DNA of 64,000 nucleotides, taken from an uncultured Planctomycetaceae bacterium. GTDB lineage: Bacteria > Planctomycetota > Planctomycetia > Planctomycetales > Planctomycetaceae. How positions within the stretch are numbered: the first letter of the stretch is position 1; the number at the start of each line of letters is the position of its first letter. Where the stretch lies: contig CALSLT010000019.1 of the NCBI GenBank assembly GCA_943787265.1, positions 1-64,000 of the forward strand, written 5' to 3'. This document shows, piece after piece, positions 1-8,152 of the stretch. Made by a program: the position numbers and the translations under genes. The notes under the pieces are model-generated. The model was given only the letters and a program-made list of their open reading frames with translations. It was not told the DNA's origin and ran no database searches.

Positions 1-30
1 GTCGCCGTAATCGGACATCAAATACTGAAA

Positions 31-58
31 GGGACCATCTTCGGGTGGTCCCTTTTTT
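31..58 (+). terminator. Intrinsic terminator with UUCG loop
   Basis: A 9-bp stem (31-39 with 44-52, one T-G wobble) closes a TTCG tetraloop and is followed by six T residues (53-58). This is a textbook rho-independent terminator for a + strand gene lying left of the window. It insulates the following two-component operon. Confidence 0.9.
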
Positions 59-136
59 ACGCGCGGATGGTGATTATTCGACTCTTGTAGAAAGTATCTC
101 TGGCGAAGGATTGACTTTCCCACGCAAACTGTCGAA

Positions 137-1063
137 ATGCGCAGCATGGGATCCAAATCAGGCTACATCCGCAAACGAAGAACGTTGCGACTTCCGATCA
201 CGCTCAGCGTGATTATGATGACGCTGAACGTCGCGCTGATGGTCTGCTGGATCATTCTGCTGGCTCAACGAGGTTCTTGGAGCGCTCTGACGATCGGCAC
301 GATCATGTTCGCGCTGATTTTCGTCGGCATGATGTTTTACATGTTTCTGACGGTGAAAGAAGTACGCCTTAATCAGCGACAGTCGAACTTCGTCGATAGC
401 GTCACGCACGAACTAAAGACGCCGATCGCCGCTCTGAAGCTGTACCTCGAAACGCTGCAACTTCGGGAACTGAACGACGAACAGCGAGCCGACTTCTACC
501 AGACGATGGAGCACGAACTCCAACGGCTGGACCACCTCATCAGTCAGCTTCTGGAAGTCGGCCGTCTGGACGCGATCGGTCATCAATCCGATCCGGAAGA
601 CATCCCACTGGACCGACTTCTTAGAAGATGTGCGGTCTCGGCGTGCGCTCACCACAAACAGGATCCCGAACAAGTCGTGAGCTTCGATGTTGAGCCGATC
701 ATCGTTCACTCACGGCCGGTCGTGCTGGAAATGATTTTCGGCAACCTGCTGGACAACGCCGTTAAGTACGCGGGTGATCCTCCGCAGGTCGAAGTGAACG
801 TTCGGATGAAAGGTTCCGATCGGGTCAGCGTTCGGATAACTGATAACGGCGAAGGGGTGCCTTCCGACTTGCGGAAGAAAGTTTTCCAGATGTTCTACCG
901 TGGAGGCGACGAACTGGAACGCCGTCAGAAGGGTACCGGACTGGGGCTGTACATCAGCAGGACTCTGGCTCACATTCTGAAAGGAAGCATTTCCATTCAT
1001 GACAGAATGGACGGTTCGGGCAGCGTGTTTGAAGTCGAGCTTCCGGGGAGGCCGGAATCATGA
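137..1063 (+). CDS. Sensor histidine kinase
   Basis: Membrane-bound sensor kinase of 308 residues that should autophosphorylate on His91 and pass the phosphate to the regulator encoded next. Two hydrophobic segments lie at about residues 20-43 and 50-72, with almost no periplasmic loop between them. The H-box (SVTHELKTP, His91) follows directly, then the N-box (NLLDNAVKYAG, Asn207), G1 (DNGEG, 236-240), the F-box and G2 (GTGLG, 266-270). There is no PAS or HAMP domain, so the signal is probably sensed in or at the membrane. Either ATG at 137 or ATG at 146 could be the start. The stop codon overlaps the next start by 4 bp (ATGA), so the two genes are translationally coupled. The signal is unknown. 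Confidence 0.93.
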   Translation: MRSMGSKSGYIRKRRTLRLPITLSVIMMTLNVALMVCWIILLAQRGSWSALTIGTIMFALIFVGMMFYMFLTVKEVRLNQRQSNFVDSVTHELKTPIAALKLYLETLQLRELNDEQRADFYQTMEHELQRLDHLISQLLEVGRLDAIGHQSDPEDIPLDRLLRRCAVSACAHHKQDPEQVVSFDVEPIIVHSRPVVLEMIFGNLLDNAVKYAGDPPQVEVNVRMKGSDRVSVRITDNGEGVPSDLRKKVFQMFYRGGDELERRQKGTGLGLYISRTLAHILKGSISIHDRMDGSGSVFEVELPGRPES

Positions 1064-1830
1064 AGATCCTGATCGTTGAAGACGAAGAGGCTCTTGCCAA
1101 AGGCTTGAAGTTCAACTTTGAGCAGGAAGGGTACGAAGTCGAAACCGCCGGCGACGGCCATCGCGCGCTCGACTTGTTTGACGCTGCCGAGCCGCCTTTC
1201 GACCTGATCCTGATGGATTTGATGCTGCCCGGCATGAGCGGTTACGAGACAACTCGCGAAATCCGCGACCGTGACGAACAAGTGTCGATTCTCGTTCTCA
1301 GCGCCAGAACGCTCAGCGAAGACCGAGCGATGGCCTTTGACGCTGGCACGGATCAGTATCTTTCGAAGCCGTTCGCACTTCCGGAATTGCTCAGCCGAGT
1401 GCGCAACCTGACAAACCGGAGGCAGGCTCGCGCTACGTCTCCCGTTGAAACTCAAGCGTCACCTGCTCTGCCCGCACGATTCGAATTTGGCGACGAAATC
1501 GTTGCGGATTTCGATCAATTTGAGCTGACAGTCAGTGGCACAACTCACACGCTGACTACAATGGAGATGCAGTTGTTGCGGTATTTCATCGAGCAGGAAA
1601 GCCGAGTGCTCTCTCGTGACCAGATTATGGAAAACGTGTGGGAAGACACATCGGCCTTCAGCACACGCTCGATCGACAATTTCGTGATGCGGCTGCGGCG
1701 TCTGATTGAGCCTGAACCTGGCACGCCACGGCATATTTTATCGGTCCGAGGAACGGGGTATCGCTTCGTCGCGAACCCGGAACCAGGAGTCGACGACTCT
1801 GAATCTGAGAATCCTGAACATCAAGACTGA
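1060..1830 (+). CDS. OmpR-family response regulator
   Basis: DNA-binding response regulator of 256 residues. The receiver domain (about 1-120) has the acidic pair Asp8/Glu9, phosphoacceptor Asp53 in LILMDLMLPG, the Ser81 switch residue and Lys103 in the LSKPF motif. The C-terminal winged-helix domain (about 143-238) contains the typical TMEMQLLRYF, FSTRSIDNFVMRLR and RGTGYRF motifs. It is the cognate partner of the upstream kinase, with a 4-bp overlap. The next gene, 119 bp downstream, is an efflux pump, so control of that pump is plausible but not shown. Confidence 0.94.
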   Translation: MKILIVEDEEALAKGLKFNFEQEGYEVETAGDGHRALDLFDAAEPPFDLILMDLMLPGMSGYETTREIRDRDEQVSILVLSARTLSEDRAMAFDAGTDQYLSKPFALPELLSRVRNLTNRRQARATSPVETQASPALPARFEFGDEIVADFDQFELTVSGTTHTLTTMEMQLLRYFIEQESRVLSRDQIMENVWEDTSAFSTRSIDNFVMRLRRLIEPEPGTPRHILSVRGTGYRFVANPEPGVDDSESENPEHQD

Positions 1831-1949
1831 TTTCTGAGTGAGCTGACCGGAGAGAAACTGGTCCGTCTGTCGTAGGGTAAGACCTCTGTTTTCAATGATG
1901 ATGCAACGATGAGTGTTCACGAGAGTCTCTGACCACAGGCAGTTCCTGA

Positions 1950-4900
1950 ATGTCCTTTGCGCGGTTCAGCGTACGAAATCCCGTTTTCGTCAACATGCTG
2001 ATGCTGGTCATCCTGGCCGGTGGGACGATCTTTGCGCTGACACTTGTCCGCGAGATGTTTCCCGAATTCCGCCCGAACAAGCTCATCATCACGGCCATCC
2101 ATCCGGGCGTGCAGCCTCAGGAGATTGAGAAGGCCGTCACGATCAAAATCGAAGAAGCCGTCCGCGATGTGGAAGGCGTCGAAAAGGTCGACTCGACCGT
2201 TTCGGAAAGTCAGAGCGTCACAACACTGACCCTGTACAACGAAGTCGAGGACGCGGAAAAAGTTCTCAACGAAGTGAAACGCGAGATCGACGCGCTTCCG
2301 GATCTTCCTGACGACCTTGAGCGTGTCACGGTCAAAAGTTTTGAACCAATGCTGCCAGTGATCTCCGTCGCAATCTTCGGCGACGGCGACGAGGCGGACC
2401 TTAAGCAGGCAACGCGCGATCTTCGCGACGACTTGCTCGCCCTGCCCGGAGTCAGTCGAATCATCGTCAGTGGCGTCCGCGATGATGAAATCAGTGTCGA
2501 AATTATTCCTGAGCGGCTTATCGAGTACGACGTGACTTTCGACGAAGTCGCCGATGCGATCCGTCGGTCGAACCTCGACGTCTCAGGCGGCCAGCTAAAG
2601 GGAGCGCGCACGACCGTCGCGGTCCGAACCGTTGGCGAAGAGCTGAGAGGTTCGGAATTGGACGACATCGTCGTTCGCTCCGGCGGTGCCGACGGGAAGA
2701 AAATCCTGTTGCGCGATGTTGCGAGAATCGCCGACGGATTCGTCGACGTCGACATCGAAGGATACTTCGATTCAAAGCCGTCCATGAGCTGCGACGTTTA
2801 CAAGACGAAGTCACAGGACGCGATTCAGATTTCGTCGGTCGTGAAGGCGTACATTGCCGGCAAGAAGAATCTGCCGTTGAATTCAACCGACGATGAGCCG
2901 TGGATCAATGCAGTCCTGCGGCCCTTTTTAGCGATAACCGATGCAATTGTCGGTCGCCCAGACTTGCAGAAAGTGTACGACGAAAGCCAGGCCAATCCTT
3001 ATACGCACGGCTTCGACGTCGCCCTGAATACAGACCTCGCTCGCTTCATCGAGGGTCGCCTGGATTTGATGGCGAGAAACGGTAAGACGGGACTCGTGCT
3101 CGTCCTGATTTCGCTCATGCTGTTCCTCAACTGGCGAGTCGCGTTCTGGGCAGCGATCGGACTGCCGGTATCGTTCCTGGGCACGTTCATCGTGATGTGG
3201 ATTTTCGGAATTTCGATCAATCTTCTCAGCGTCTTCGGGCTGATCATCGTTCTTGGAATCATCGTCGACGATGCTATCGTCATTGGCGAAAACATTTGCC
3301 GACATGTCGAAGAGGGCGAGCCATCGCAAGAGGCTGCCGTTACCGCCACCGAGGAAGTTCAGTGGCCGGTCATCATCGCCGTTCTGACAACAATCGCGGC
3401 GTTTGCTCCCCTACTCTTTATCCAGGGGACGATCGGCGATTTCATGGGCGAATTGCCCATCGTCGTTATGGCCGCGCTGAGCGTTTCGCTCGTCGAAGCG
3501 CTCGTCATCCTTCCGTCTCATCTGAGAAATCTTCCCAGCCCCGAAGAGGAAGAACGGCGACGCAAAGCCGCTGGCGAGCCCGGCGGTATTGTTAAAGCTT
3601 TTCGCCGTTTACGAGCCGCGCAGGAACGATTTGTCGTGAACGTTCTGCAAACTAAGTATGAGGCGTTTCTCCGCAAGGCGCTTCGTTGGAAATACGTGAC
3701 GATTTGCATTGCCGTTGCCACGATGCTTCTCTCTTTTGGGCTGGTTGCCGGCGGGATCGTCGAATTCGTCTTCGTCCAGGACATGGATAGCGAGACGGTC
3801 ATCTGCGACATCGAACTGCCAATCGGCAGCCCCTCCGACCGGGTGCGGACTCGAGTGATGGAGATTAGCGAGTTTGTCAAACAGGCTCCCGAAGTCGTCA
3901 GTGTTCAGGCCTTTGTGGGAATTCAGGTCGACGTTGCCGGCGAAGGCGCCGTCGGGTTCAAGAATCAGTCACACTTGGGACAACTGGTGGTCGAGCTGCA
4001 GGAATCAGACGCTCGTGAACGTGCCGGCGGTCGATCCAGCAATGAACTACTCGCGGTCTATCGCGAGTTCACGCGGACTTTGCCAGAGATCAACGCCGTG
4101 CGCTGGCTGGCGTTGAACGGTGGCCCTGGCGGGAAGGACGTCGTCGTCAGGATCAGCGGAGCCGAGACTGAAGAGCTGGTTGAGGTCGCATCACTGGTTC
4201 GAGAAGAAGTCAGTAGCTACCAGGGCGTTTTCGACCTGGACGATGACTACGATGCCGGGCAACGCGAAGTTCAGCTTCGACTATTCGACTCAGCCGGTGC
4301 CAGTGGCGGTTCGGTTGCCGCTTTGGGTTCGCATGTTCGATCGGCGTTGTACGGCCGCGAAGCTCGTCGAATTACTCGCAACCGTGAAGACGTTCGCATC
4401 ATGGTTCGGTATCCGGAATCGTTTCGCGAAAGCGTTTACAATCTGGAGTCGATGTGGATTCCAACCGGAACCGTTCCCGGACAACGAAGCTGGATTCCTT
4501 TGCGGCAGATCGCGGAACTCAGCGAAACCGACGGAGTCATATCGCTTTACCGCAGCCAGAATTCGAGAGCAGTGACGGTTTACGCCAACGTCGATGATCA
4601 ACAGGGAAATACTTCGGAAATCTTGAAAGGTGTGCAGAAGAAATTCGATGAAAACATTTTGCCTGATCATCCGAACGTAGATATCGAGTTCCTGGGAAGC
4701 TTCGAAGAAATGCGAAAATCGTTCGCAGGGTTAAAGCTGGCGTTTCCGGTGGCGCTCCTGCTGATCTACATGATGCTTGCTGGCCTGTTTCATTCTTACG
4801 GTCAACCGCTGGTGGTGATGGCTGCCATCCCGTTTGGAATTCAGGGAGCCATCATCGGACACCTGGTGATGAGCCACCTGCTGGGAAATCACGTCCCAAT

Positions 4901-5249
4901 CACAATCCTCAGTCTGATTGGCATGGTGGCTCTCAGCGGAATCCTGGTGAACGACTCACTGGTCCTCGTTGATTTTATCAACACTCGAGTCCGCAAAGGC
5001 GCCAGCCATTTCGAAGCCAGTATCGACGGAGCGAAACTTCGACTCCGAGCGATTCTGTTGACGACTCTCACGACTGCTGCCGGCCTGACGCCGCTGATGT
5101 TTGAAACAAGTTTTCAGGCAAAGTTCATGATTCCGATGGCGGTCACGCTGACGTTCGGACTGATTTTTGCTACGGGACTGACCCTGGTCATCGTCCCCGC
5201 TCTGAATCTGATATTTCTGGAACTTCGTGGCCAGGGACCCGGCGAGTAG
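1950..5249 (+). CDS. RND-family efflux permease (AcrB-like)
   Basis: Inner-membrane proton-driven exporter of 1099 residues, in the usual size range of the AcrB/CzcA class. There is an N-terminal transmembrane helix (about 10-30), a large periplasmic region, and then the transmembrane block that carries the proton-relay motif with adjacent aspartates Asp440/Asp441 in GIIVDDAIVIGEN. A second periplasmic half follows, and the last transmembrane block starts near residue 930. A periplasmic stretch around residues 310-370 is longer than I expect for AcrB. No membrane-fusion or TolC-like gene is adjacent, so the outer components must be encoded elsewhere. The Asp-Asp pair and ENI motif resemble multidrug rather than heavy-metal pumps, but the substrate is not assignable. 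Confidence 0.92.
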   Translation: MSFARFSVRNPVFVNMLMLVILAGGTIFALTLVREMFPEFRPNKLIITAIHPGVQPQEIEKAVTIKIEEAVRDVEGVEKVDSTVSESQSVTTLTLYNEVEDAEKVLNEVKREIDALPDLPDDLERVTVKSFEPMLPVISVAIFGDGDEADLKQATRDLRDDLLALPGVSRIIVSGVRDDEISVEIIPERLIEYDVTFDEVADAIRRSNLDVSGGQLKGARTTVAVRTVGEELRGSELDDIVVRSGGADGKKILLRDVARIADGFVDVDIEGYFDSKPSMSCDVYKTKSQDAIQISSVVKAYIAGKKNLPLNSTDDEPWINAVLRPFLAITDAIVGRPDLQKVYDESQANPYTHGFDVALNTDLARFIEGRLDLMARNGKTGLVLVLISLMLFLNWRVAFWAAIGLPVSFLGTFIVMWIFGISINLLSVFGLIIVLGIIVDDAIVIGENICRHVEEGEPSQEAAVTATEEVQWPVIIAVLTTIAAFAPLLFIQGTIGDFMGELPIVVMAALSVSLVEALVILPSHLRNLPSPEEEERRRKAAGEPGGIVKAFRRLRAAQERFVVNVLQTKYEAFLRKALRWKYVTICIAVATMLLSFGLVAGGIVEFVFVQDMDSETVICDIELPIGSPSDRVRTRVMEISEFVKQAPEVVSVQAFVGIQVDVAGEGAVGFKNQSHLGQLVVELQESDARERAGGRSSNELLAVYREFTRTLPEINAVRWLALNGGPGGKDVVVRISGAETEELVEVASLVREEVSSYQGVFDLDDDYDAGQREVQLRLFDSAGASGGSVAALGSHVRSALYGREARRITRNREDVRIMVRYPESFRESVYNLESMWIPTGTVPGQRSWIPLRQIAELSETDGVISLYRSQNSRAVTVYANVDDQQGNTSEILKGVQKKFDENILPDHPNVDIEFLGSFEEMRKSFAGLKLAFPVALLLIYMMLAGLFHSYGQPLVVMAAIPFGIQGAIIGHLVMSHLLGNHVPITILSLIGMVALSGILVNDSLVLVDFINTRVRKGASHFEASIDGAKLRLRAILLTTLTTAAGLTPLMFETSFQAKFMIPMAVTLTFGLIFATGLTLVIVPALNLIFLELRGQGPGE

Positions 5250-5267
5250 CGTTTCAGTAATCGTAGG

Positions 5268-5321
5268 GCCGGTTCCCATCGGCCGATTTTTGTAAACGCG
5301 TATAGGCCGGTGGGAACCGGC
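5268..5321. repeat. 17-nt inverted repeat (palindromic element)
   Basis: Arms 5268-5284 and 5305-5321 are complementary except for one position and are separated by 20 nt. The element starts 19 bp after the RND stop codon. No T-tract follows the right arm, so it is less like an intrinsic terminator than a REP-like intergenic palindrome. It could still protect the 3' end of the transcript. Confidence 0.75.
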
Positions 5322-5432
5322 ACTACTTCTCATCTCATCGGCTGAGTTGGTTGAACATCCGGCGGTTGGTAAAGTGCTTGGCTCGCCTGTTTTGGCAGCA
5401 TTCCCGCGAATTCCGCCCCCGGAGATCCCACC

Positions 5433-6299
5433 ATGAGACGAATCGCTCTGTCCCTCCTTCTGATGCTTGTCTGCACGGCTACGCTGTCCGCTGACGATAA
5501 GGCGAAACTCAAAGGCCTGATCATCGTCGGGGGTTGCTGCCACGACTACAACAATCAGAAACTGATTCTTGAGCAGGGACTCAGCCAGCGGATCAGCATC
5601 GACTTTGACATCATTCACGAAGACGACGGCCGAGAACATAAAATCTCGATCTACGGTCAGCCGGGCTGGGCAAAGAAATACGACATCATCGTTCACAACG
5701 AATGCTACGGCGGCGTTGCGGATGACGACTTCGTCAAAGCGATTGCTCAGGCACACTTTGAAGGAGTGCCCGCGGCGTTCGTCCACTGCTCACTACACAG
5801 CTACCGGACGGCTCCCGTCGGAGCTGACTCGTGGCGTGAACTGATCGGTGTTACATCCCGGCGTCACGAAAGCAAGCACCAGGTCGTTGCTCAAAACGTC
5901 AACGAGCATCACCCCATCATGACCGACTTCCCACTCGAATGGAAAACGCCGAACGGAGAGCTGTACATCATCGAAAAAGTCTGGCCGAACGCGACGCCTC
6001 TTCTACAGGCTTATGGAAAAGACACAAAGCAGGTTCACACGGTTGCGTGGATCAATTCCTTCGGCAAAGCCAAAGTCTTTGGAACGTCGCTTGGTCACCA
6101 CAACGAAACGATGAACAACGATGTCTGGCTGGGCATGTTCGCTCGCGGAGTTCTCTGGACCTGCGGCAAGCTCGACGAAAACGGCAAGCCAATGCCCGGC
6201 TACGAAGGCAGCGGCATTAAGCCGATCGAGTTGCCAAAGCTGGAACCAATTCCAGCGAAGAAACCTGCGAGCAAGAAGAAGCCCAAAAAGAAACAGTAG
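5433..6299 (+). CDS. Exported ThuA-like domain protein
   Basis: Exported protein of 288 residues. A signal peptide (1-20, ending LSA) precedes a ThuA-like glutamine-amidotransferase-fold domain (about 26-250). Supporting motifs are GLIIVGGCCHDY near the start, the FVHCSLHSYR segment where class-I amidotransferases carry their nucleophile region, and VFGTSLGHHNETM near the end. The lysine-rich tail (last about 20 residues) is low complexity. ThuA family members have been linked to sugar metabolism, and many planctomycete copies are secreted. A GGAG ribosome-binding site 8 nt before the ATG supports the start. The exact reaction is unknown. Confidence 0.85.
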   Translation: MRRIALSLLLMLVCTATLSADDKAKLKGLIIVGGCCHDYNNQKLILEQGLSQRISIDFDIIHEDDGREHKISIYGQPGWAKKYDIIVHNECYGGVADDDFVKAIAQAHFEGVPAAFVHCSLHSYRTAPVGADSWRELIGVTSRRHESKHQVVAQNVNEHHPIMTDFPLEWKTPNGELYIIEKVWPNATPLLQAYGKDTKQVHTVAWINSFGKAKVFGTSLGHHNETMNNDVWLGMFARGVLWTCGKLDENGKPMPGYEGSGIKPIELPKLEPIPAKKPASKKKPKKKQ

Positions 6300-6317
6300 C
6301 CAACAGTCATCATTCAT

Positions 6318-6471
6318 GGGTGGCACAGGTTGCTTGCAACCTGTGTCGCGAAGCGACAAGAGATCTCTTCGTGTGCTCGCAATCGAAGAAGACGGTTGCG
6401 ACTTCATCTCAAACACTGATGGCGCAACATCTTGTGCCTGCGGCACCCAACCGCAAGCGGATGGGCCACCC
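6318..6471. repeat. MITE/REP-like palindromic element, copy A
   Basis: The element begins GGGTGGCAC and ends GGCCACCC, forming imperfect terminal inverted repeats. The left end folds into a perfect 10-bp hairpin (6324-6333 with 6336-6345), followed at once by a second hairpin (TGTCGC-gaa-GCGACA). The first 45 nt match copy B (47801-47845) at 42 positions. It fills the gap between the ThuA gene and cbiM. No ORF lies inside it. Confidence 0.8.
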
Positions 6472-6505
6472 GGATTCTTTTCTGTAAACGCCAAACTCGT
6501 CAATC

Positions 6506-7483
6506 ATGCACATTCAAGACGGATATCTTAGCACCAGTGTCTGCCTCGCGACCGGAGCGGTCTCGCTCGGCGCGGTCGGCTACAGCCTGCATCGAATGAA
6601 GGATTCTCTCGGTGAGCGAACTGTGCCGCTGACTGGAATGATGGGGTCTCTGATTTTTGCAGGCCAGATGGTCAACTTTCCGATTGGCCTTCCCGTTTCC
6701 GGGCACCTCATGGGAGGAGTTCTGGCCGCAGCGATTCTCGGTCCGTGGGCCGGCTGCGTTGCCGTGACGCTGGTGCTTGTCGCTCAGTGGGCTCTGTTTT
6801 CTGATGGCGGATTGCTCGCACTAGGAGCCAACGTTCTGCACATGGCCGTGTTGGGATCGATCGGCGGCTATGCAGTGATGACGACCGTGCGAAAGTTGCT
6901 TGGTGGAGGTTTACGCGGGGCCGTCGCAGGTTCAGTGGTGGCTGCCTGGTTGGCTGTGCTGGCAGCTTCCGCCGTGTTCTGTCTGGAGTTTCGACTGTCG
7001 TACGCGGCGAGTGACTTTGACTTTGGAAACATATTCACGCTGATGGTGACGCTGCACGCTTTGATTGGCGTCGGAGAAGCGATCATCACCGGATTTGTCG
7101 TGAGCGTCATCTATCAACAGCGCCCCGACCTGATCGACATGGCTCAACCGACTGACTCAAGAGTGGCGAGTTCCGCGAGCCGTTTCGCCGCTGCTGGACT
7201 GGTTTGTGCATTGGCAGTTGCTGCATTCGCCGCGCCGTTTGCTTCAGAGCTGCCCGACGGGCTCGATTCTGTTGCTGAGCGATTCCGGATTGCAGCGTCG
7301 AATGAAAGCACTTCAGGGCTCTTCGCGAATTACGACCAGATTCCTATCGCCGGGTGGCAGAAGCTGTCAGTCTCCGTGGCGGGGATCGGTGGGTCGCTGG
7401 CAGTTTTCGCGGCTGCCGTTCTGATTGGTCGAGCGATGCCGATGAACTCTCCGACAATTGCGACCGAGGCAGCCGGTGAGTGA
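6506..7483 (+). CDS. cbiM: ECF-type cobalt/nickel transporter, CbiM with fused PDGLE (CbiN-like) domain
   Basis: Substrate-binding membrane component (325 residues) of an energy-coupling-factor transporter for Co2+ or Ni2+. The mature N-terminus MHIQDGYL matches the family MHIxDG motif, in which the N-terminal amine and His2 bind the metal, so the start is fixed at 6506 despite the lack of a clear Shine-Dalgarno sequence. The CbiM membrane domain spans about 1-215. Residues about 235-320 carry a PDGL-VAE motif and a final transmembrane helix, as in CbiN or NikN fusions. The gene overlaps cbiQ. The metal cannot be decided from sequence, and I recognise no cobalamin riboswitch upstream. Confidence 0.9.
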   Translation: MHIQDGYLSTSVCLATGAVSLGAVGYSLHRMKDSLGERTVPLTGMMGSLIFAGQMVNFPIGLPVSGHLMGGVLAAAILGPWAGCVAVTLVLVAQWALFSDGGLLALGANVLHMAVLGSIGGYAVMTTVRKLLGGGLRGAVAGSVVAAWLAVLAASAVFCLEFRLSYAASDFDFGNIFTLMVTLHALIGVGEAIITGFVVSVIYQQRPDLIDMAQPTDSRVASSASRFAAAGLVCALAVAAFAAPFASELPDGLDSVAERFRIAASNESTSGLFANYDQIPIAGWQKLSVSVAGIGGSLAVFAAAVLIGRAMPMNSPTIATEAAGE

Positions 7484-8126
7484 CTTCTGGGACCGCTATG
7501 GTCGCTCAGTTTCGATTTGTCATCGGATGCCGCCGGTCCTGAAACTGGCTCTGGCAATCAGTGTTATCGTCGCCGGAGTTGCGATTCCCGTTCGCTACTG
7601 GCCGGCCTACGGAGTGCTCGGTTGTCTGGTTTTTGCCGGACACAGCATCGCCGGCATCCCACTTGGATACTTGATCAAACGCTTGTTGATCTTCCTGCCG
7701 TTTGTTGGCTCGATGGCAATTTCGTTGCCGTTGTCTCAAGGCCTGGACCGAGGCTGGGATCTGATGCTGCAGATCATGTTCCGAGGATGTCTCGCGTTTC
7801 TGGTTAGCCTTTGGCTGGTCAACGTGATGCCGTTCGAGCAGTTGCTGGTCACGCTGCGAAAGCTGAAAGTCCCCGCCGTCGTCGTCGCGATTCTCGCGTT
7901 CATGTACCGCTACGTCTTCGTCGTGTGGGACGAGCTGGACAAAATGCGAACCGCCCGAAAAGCCAGGAGCTTCTCGGGCGGCAGTTTATGGTTTCGCTGG
8001 CGGACGCTTTCGCAAATGATCGGCATGCTGCTGATCCGCTCGCTCAATCGAGCAGAACGAATTCACGGAGCGATGTGCTCGCGAGGCTGGGACGGCGAAG
8101 TCCACTGGCTCGACGATCAGGATTGA
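7476..8126 (+). CDS. cbiQ: ECF transporter transmembrane component CbiQ
   Basis: Energy-coupling T-component of 216 residues with about five membrane helices and the cytoplasmic coupling motifs in its C-terminal half (ARKARSF and RAERIHGAMCSRGW, corresponding to the family Ala-Arg-Gly-like coupling helices). I choose the GTG at 7476 over a TTG at 7458. GAGG lies 6 nt before it, and it gives an 8-bp overlap with cbiM, typical of coupling. The ATP-binding CbiO subunit normally follows, but here the next gene is on the opposite strand and ends 26 bp away. The ATPase must be encoded elsewhere. Confidence 0.88.
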   Translation: MSDFWDRYGRSVSICHRMPPVLKLALAISVIVAGVAIPVRYWPAYGVLGCLVFAGHSIAGIPLGYLIKRLLIFLPFVGSMAISLPLSQGLDRGWDLMLQIMFRGCLAFLVSLWLVNVMPFEQLLVTLRKLKVPAVVVAILAFMYRYVFVVWDELDKMRTARKARSFSGGSLWFRWRTLSQMIGMLLIRSLNRAERIHGAMCSRGWDGEVHWLDDQD

Positions 8127-8152
8127 TGAATCTGCATTGGCTTCAGTTCAAC

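Noticed and set aside
6300..6505. Possible cobalamin riboswitch upstream of cbiM
   Set aside because: I recognise no B12-box or riboswitch core. The region is filled by a palindromic repeat element.
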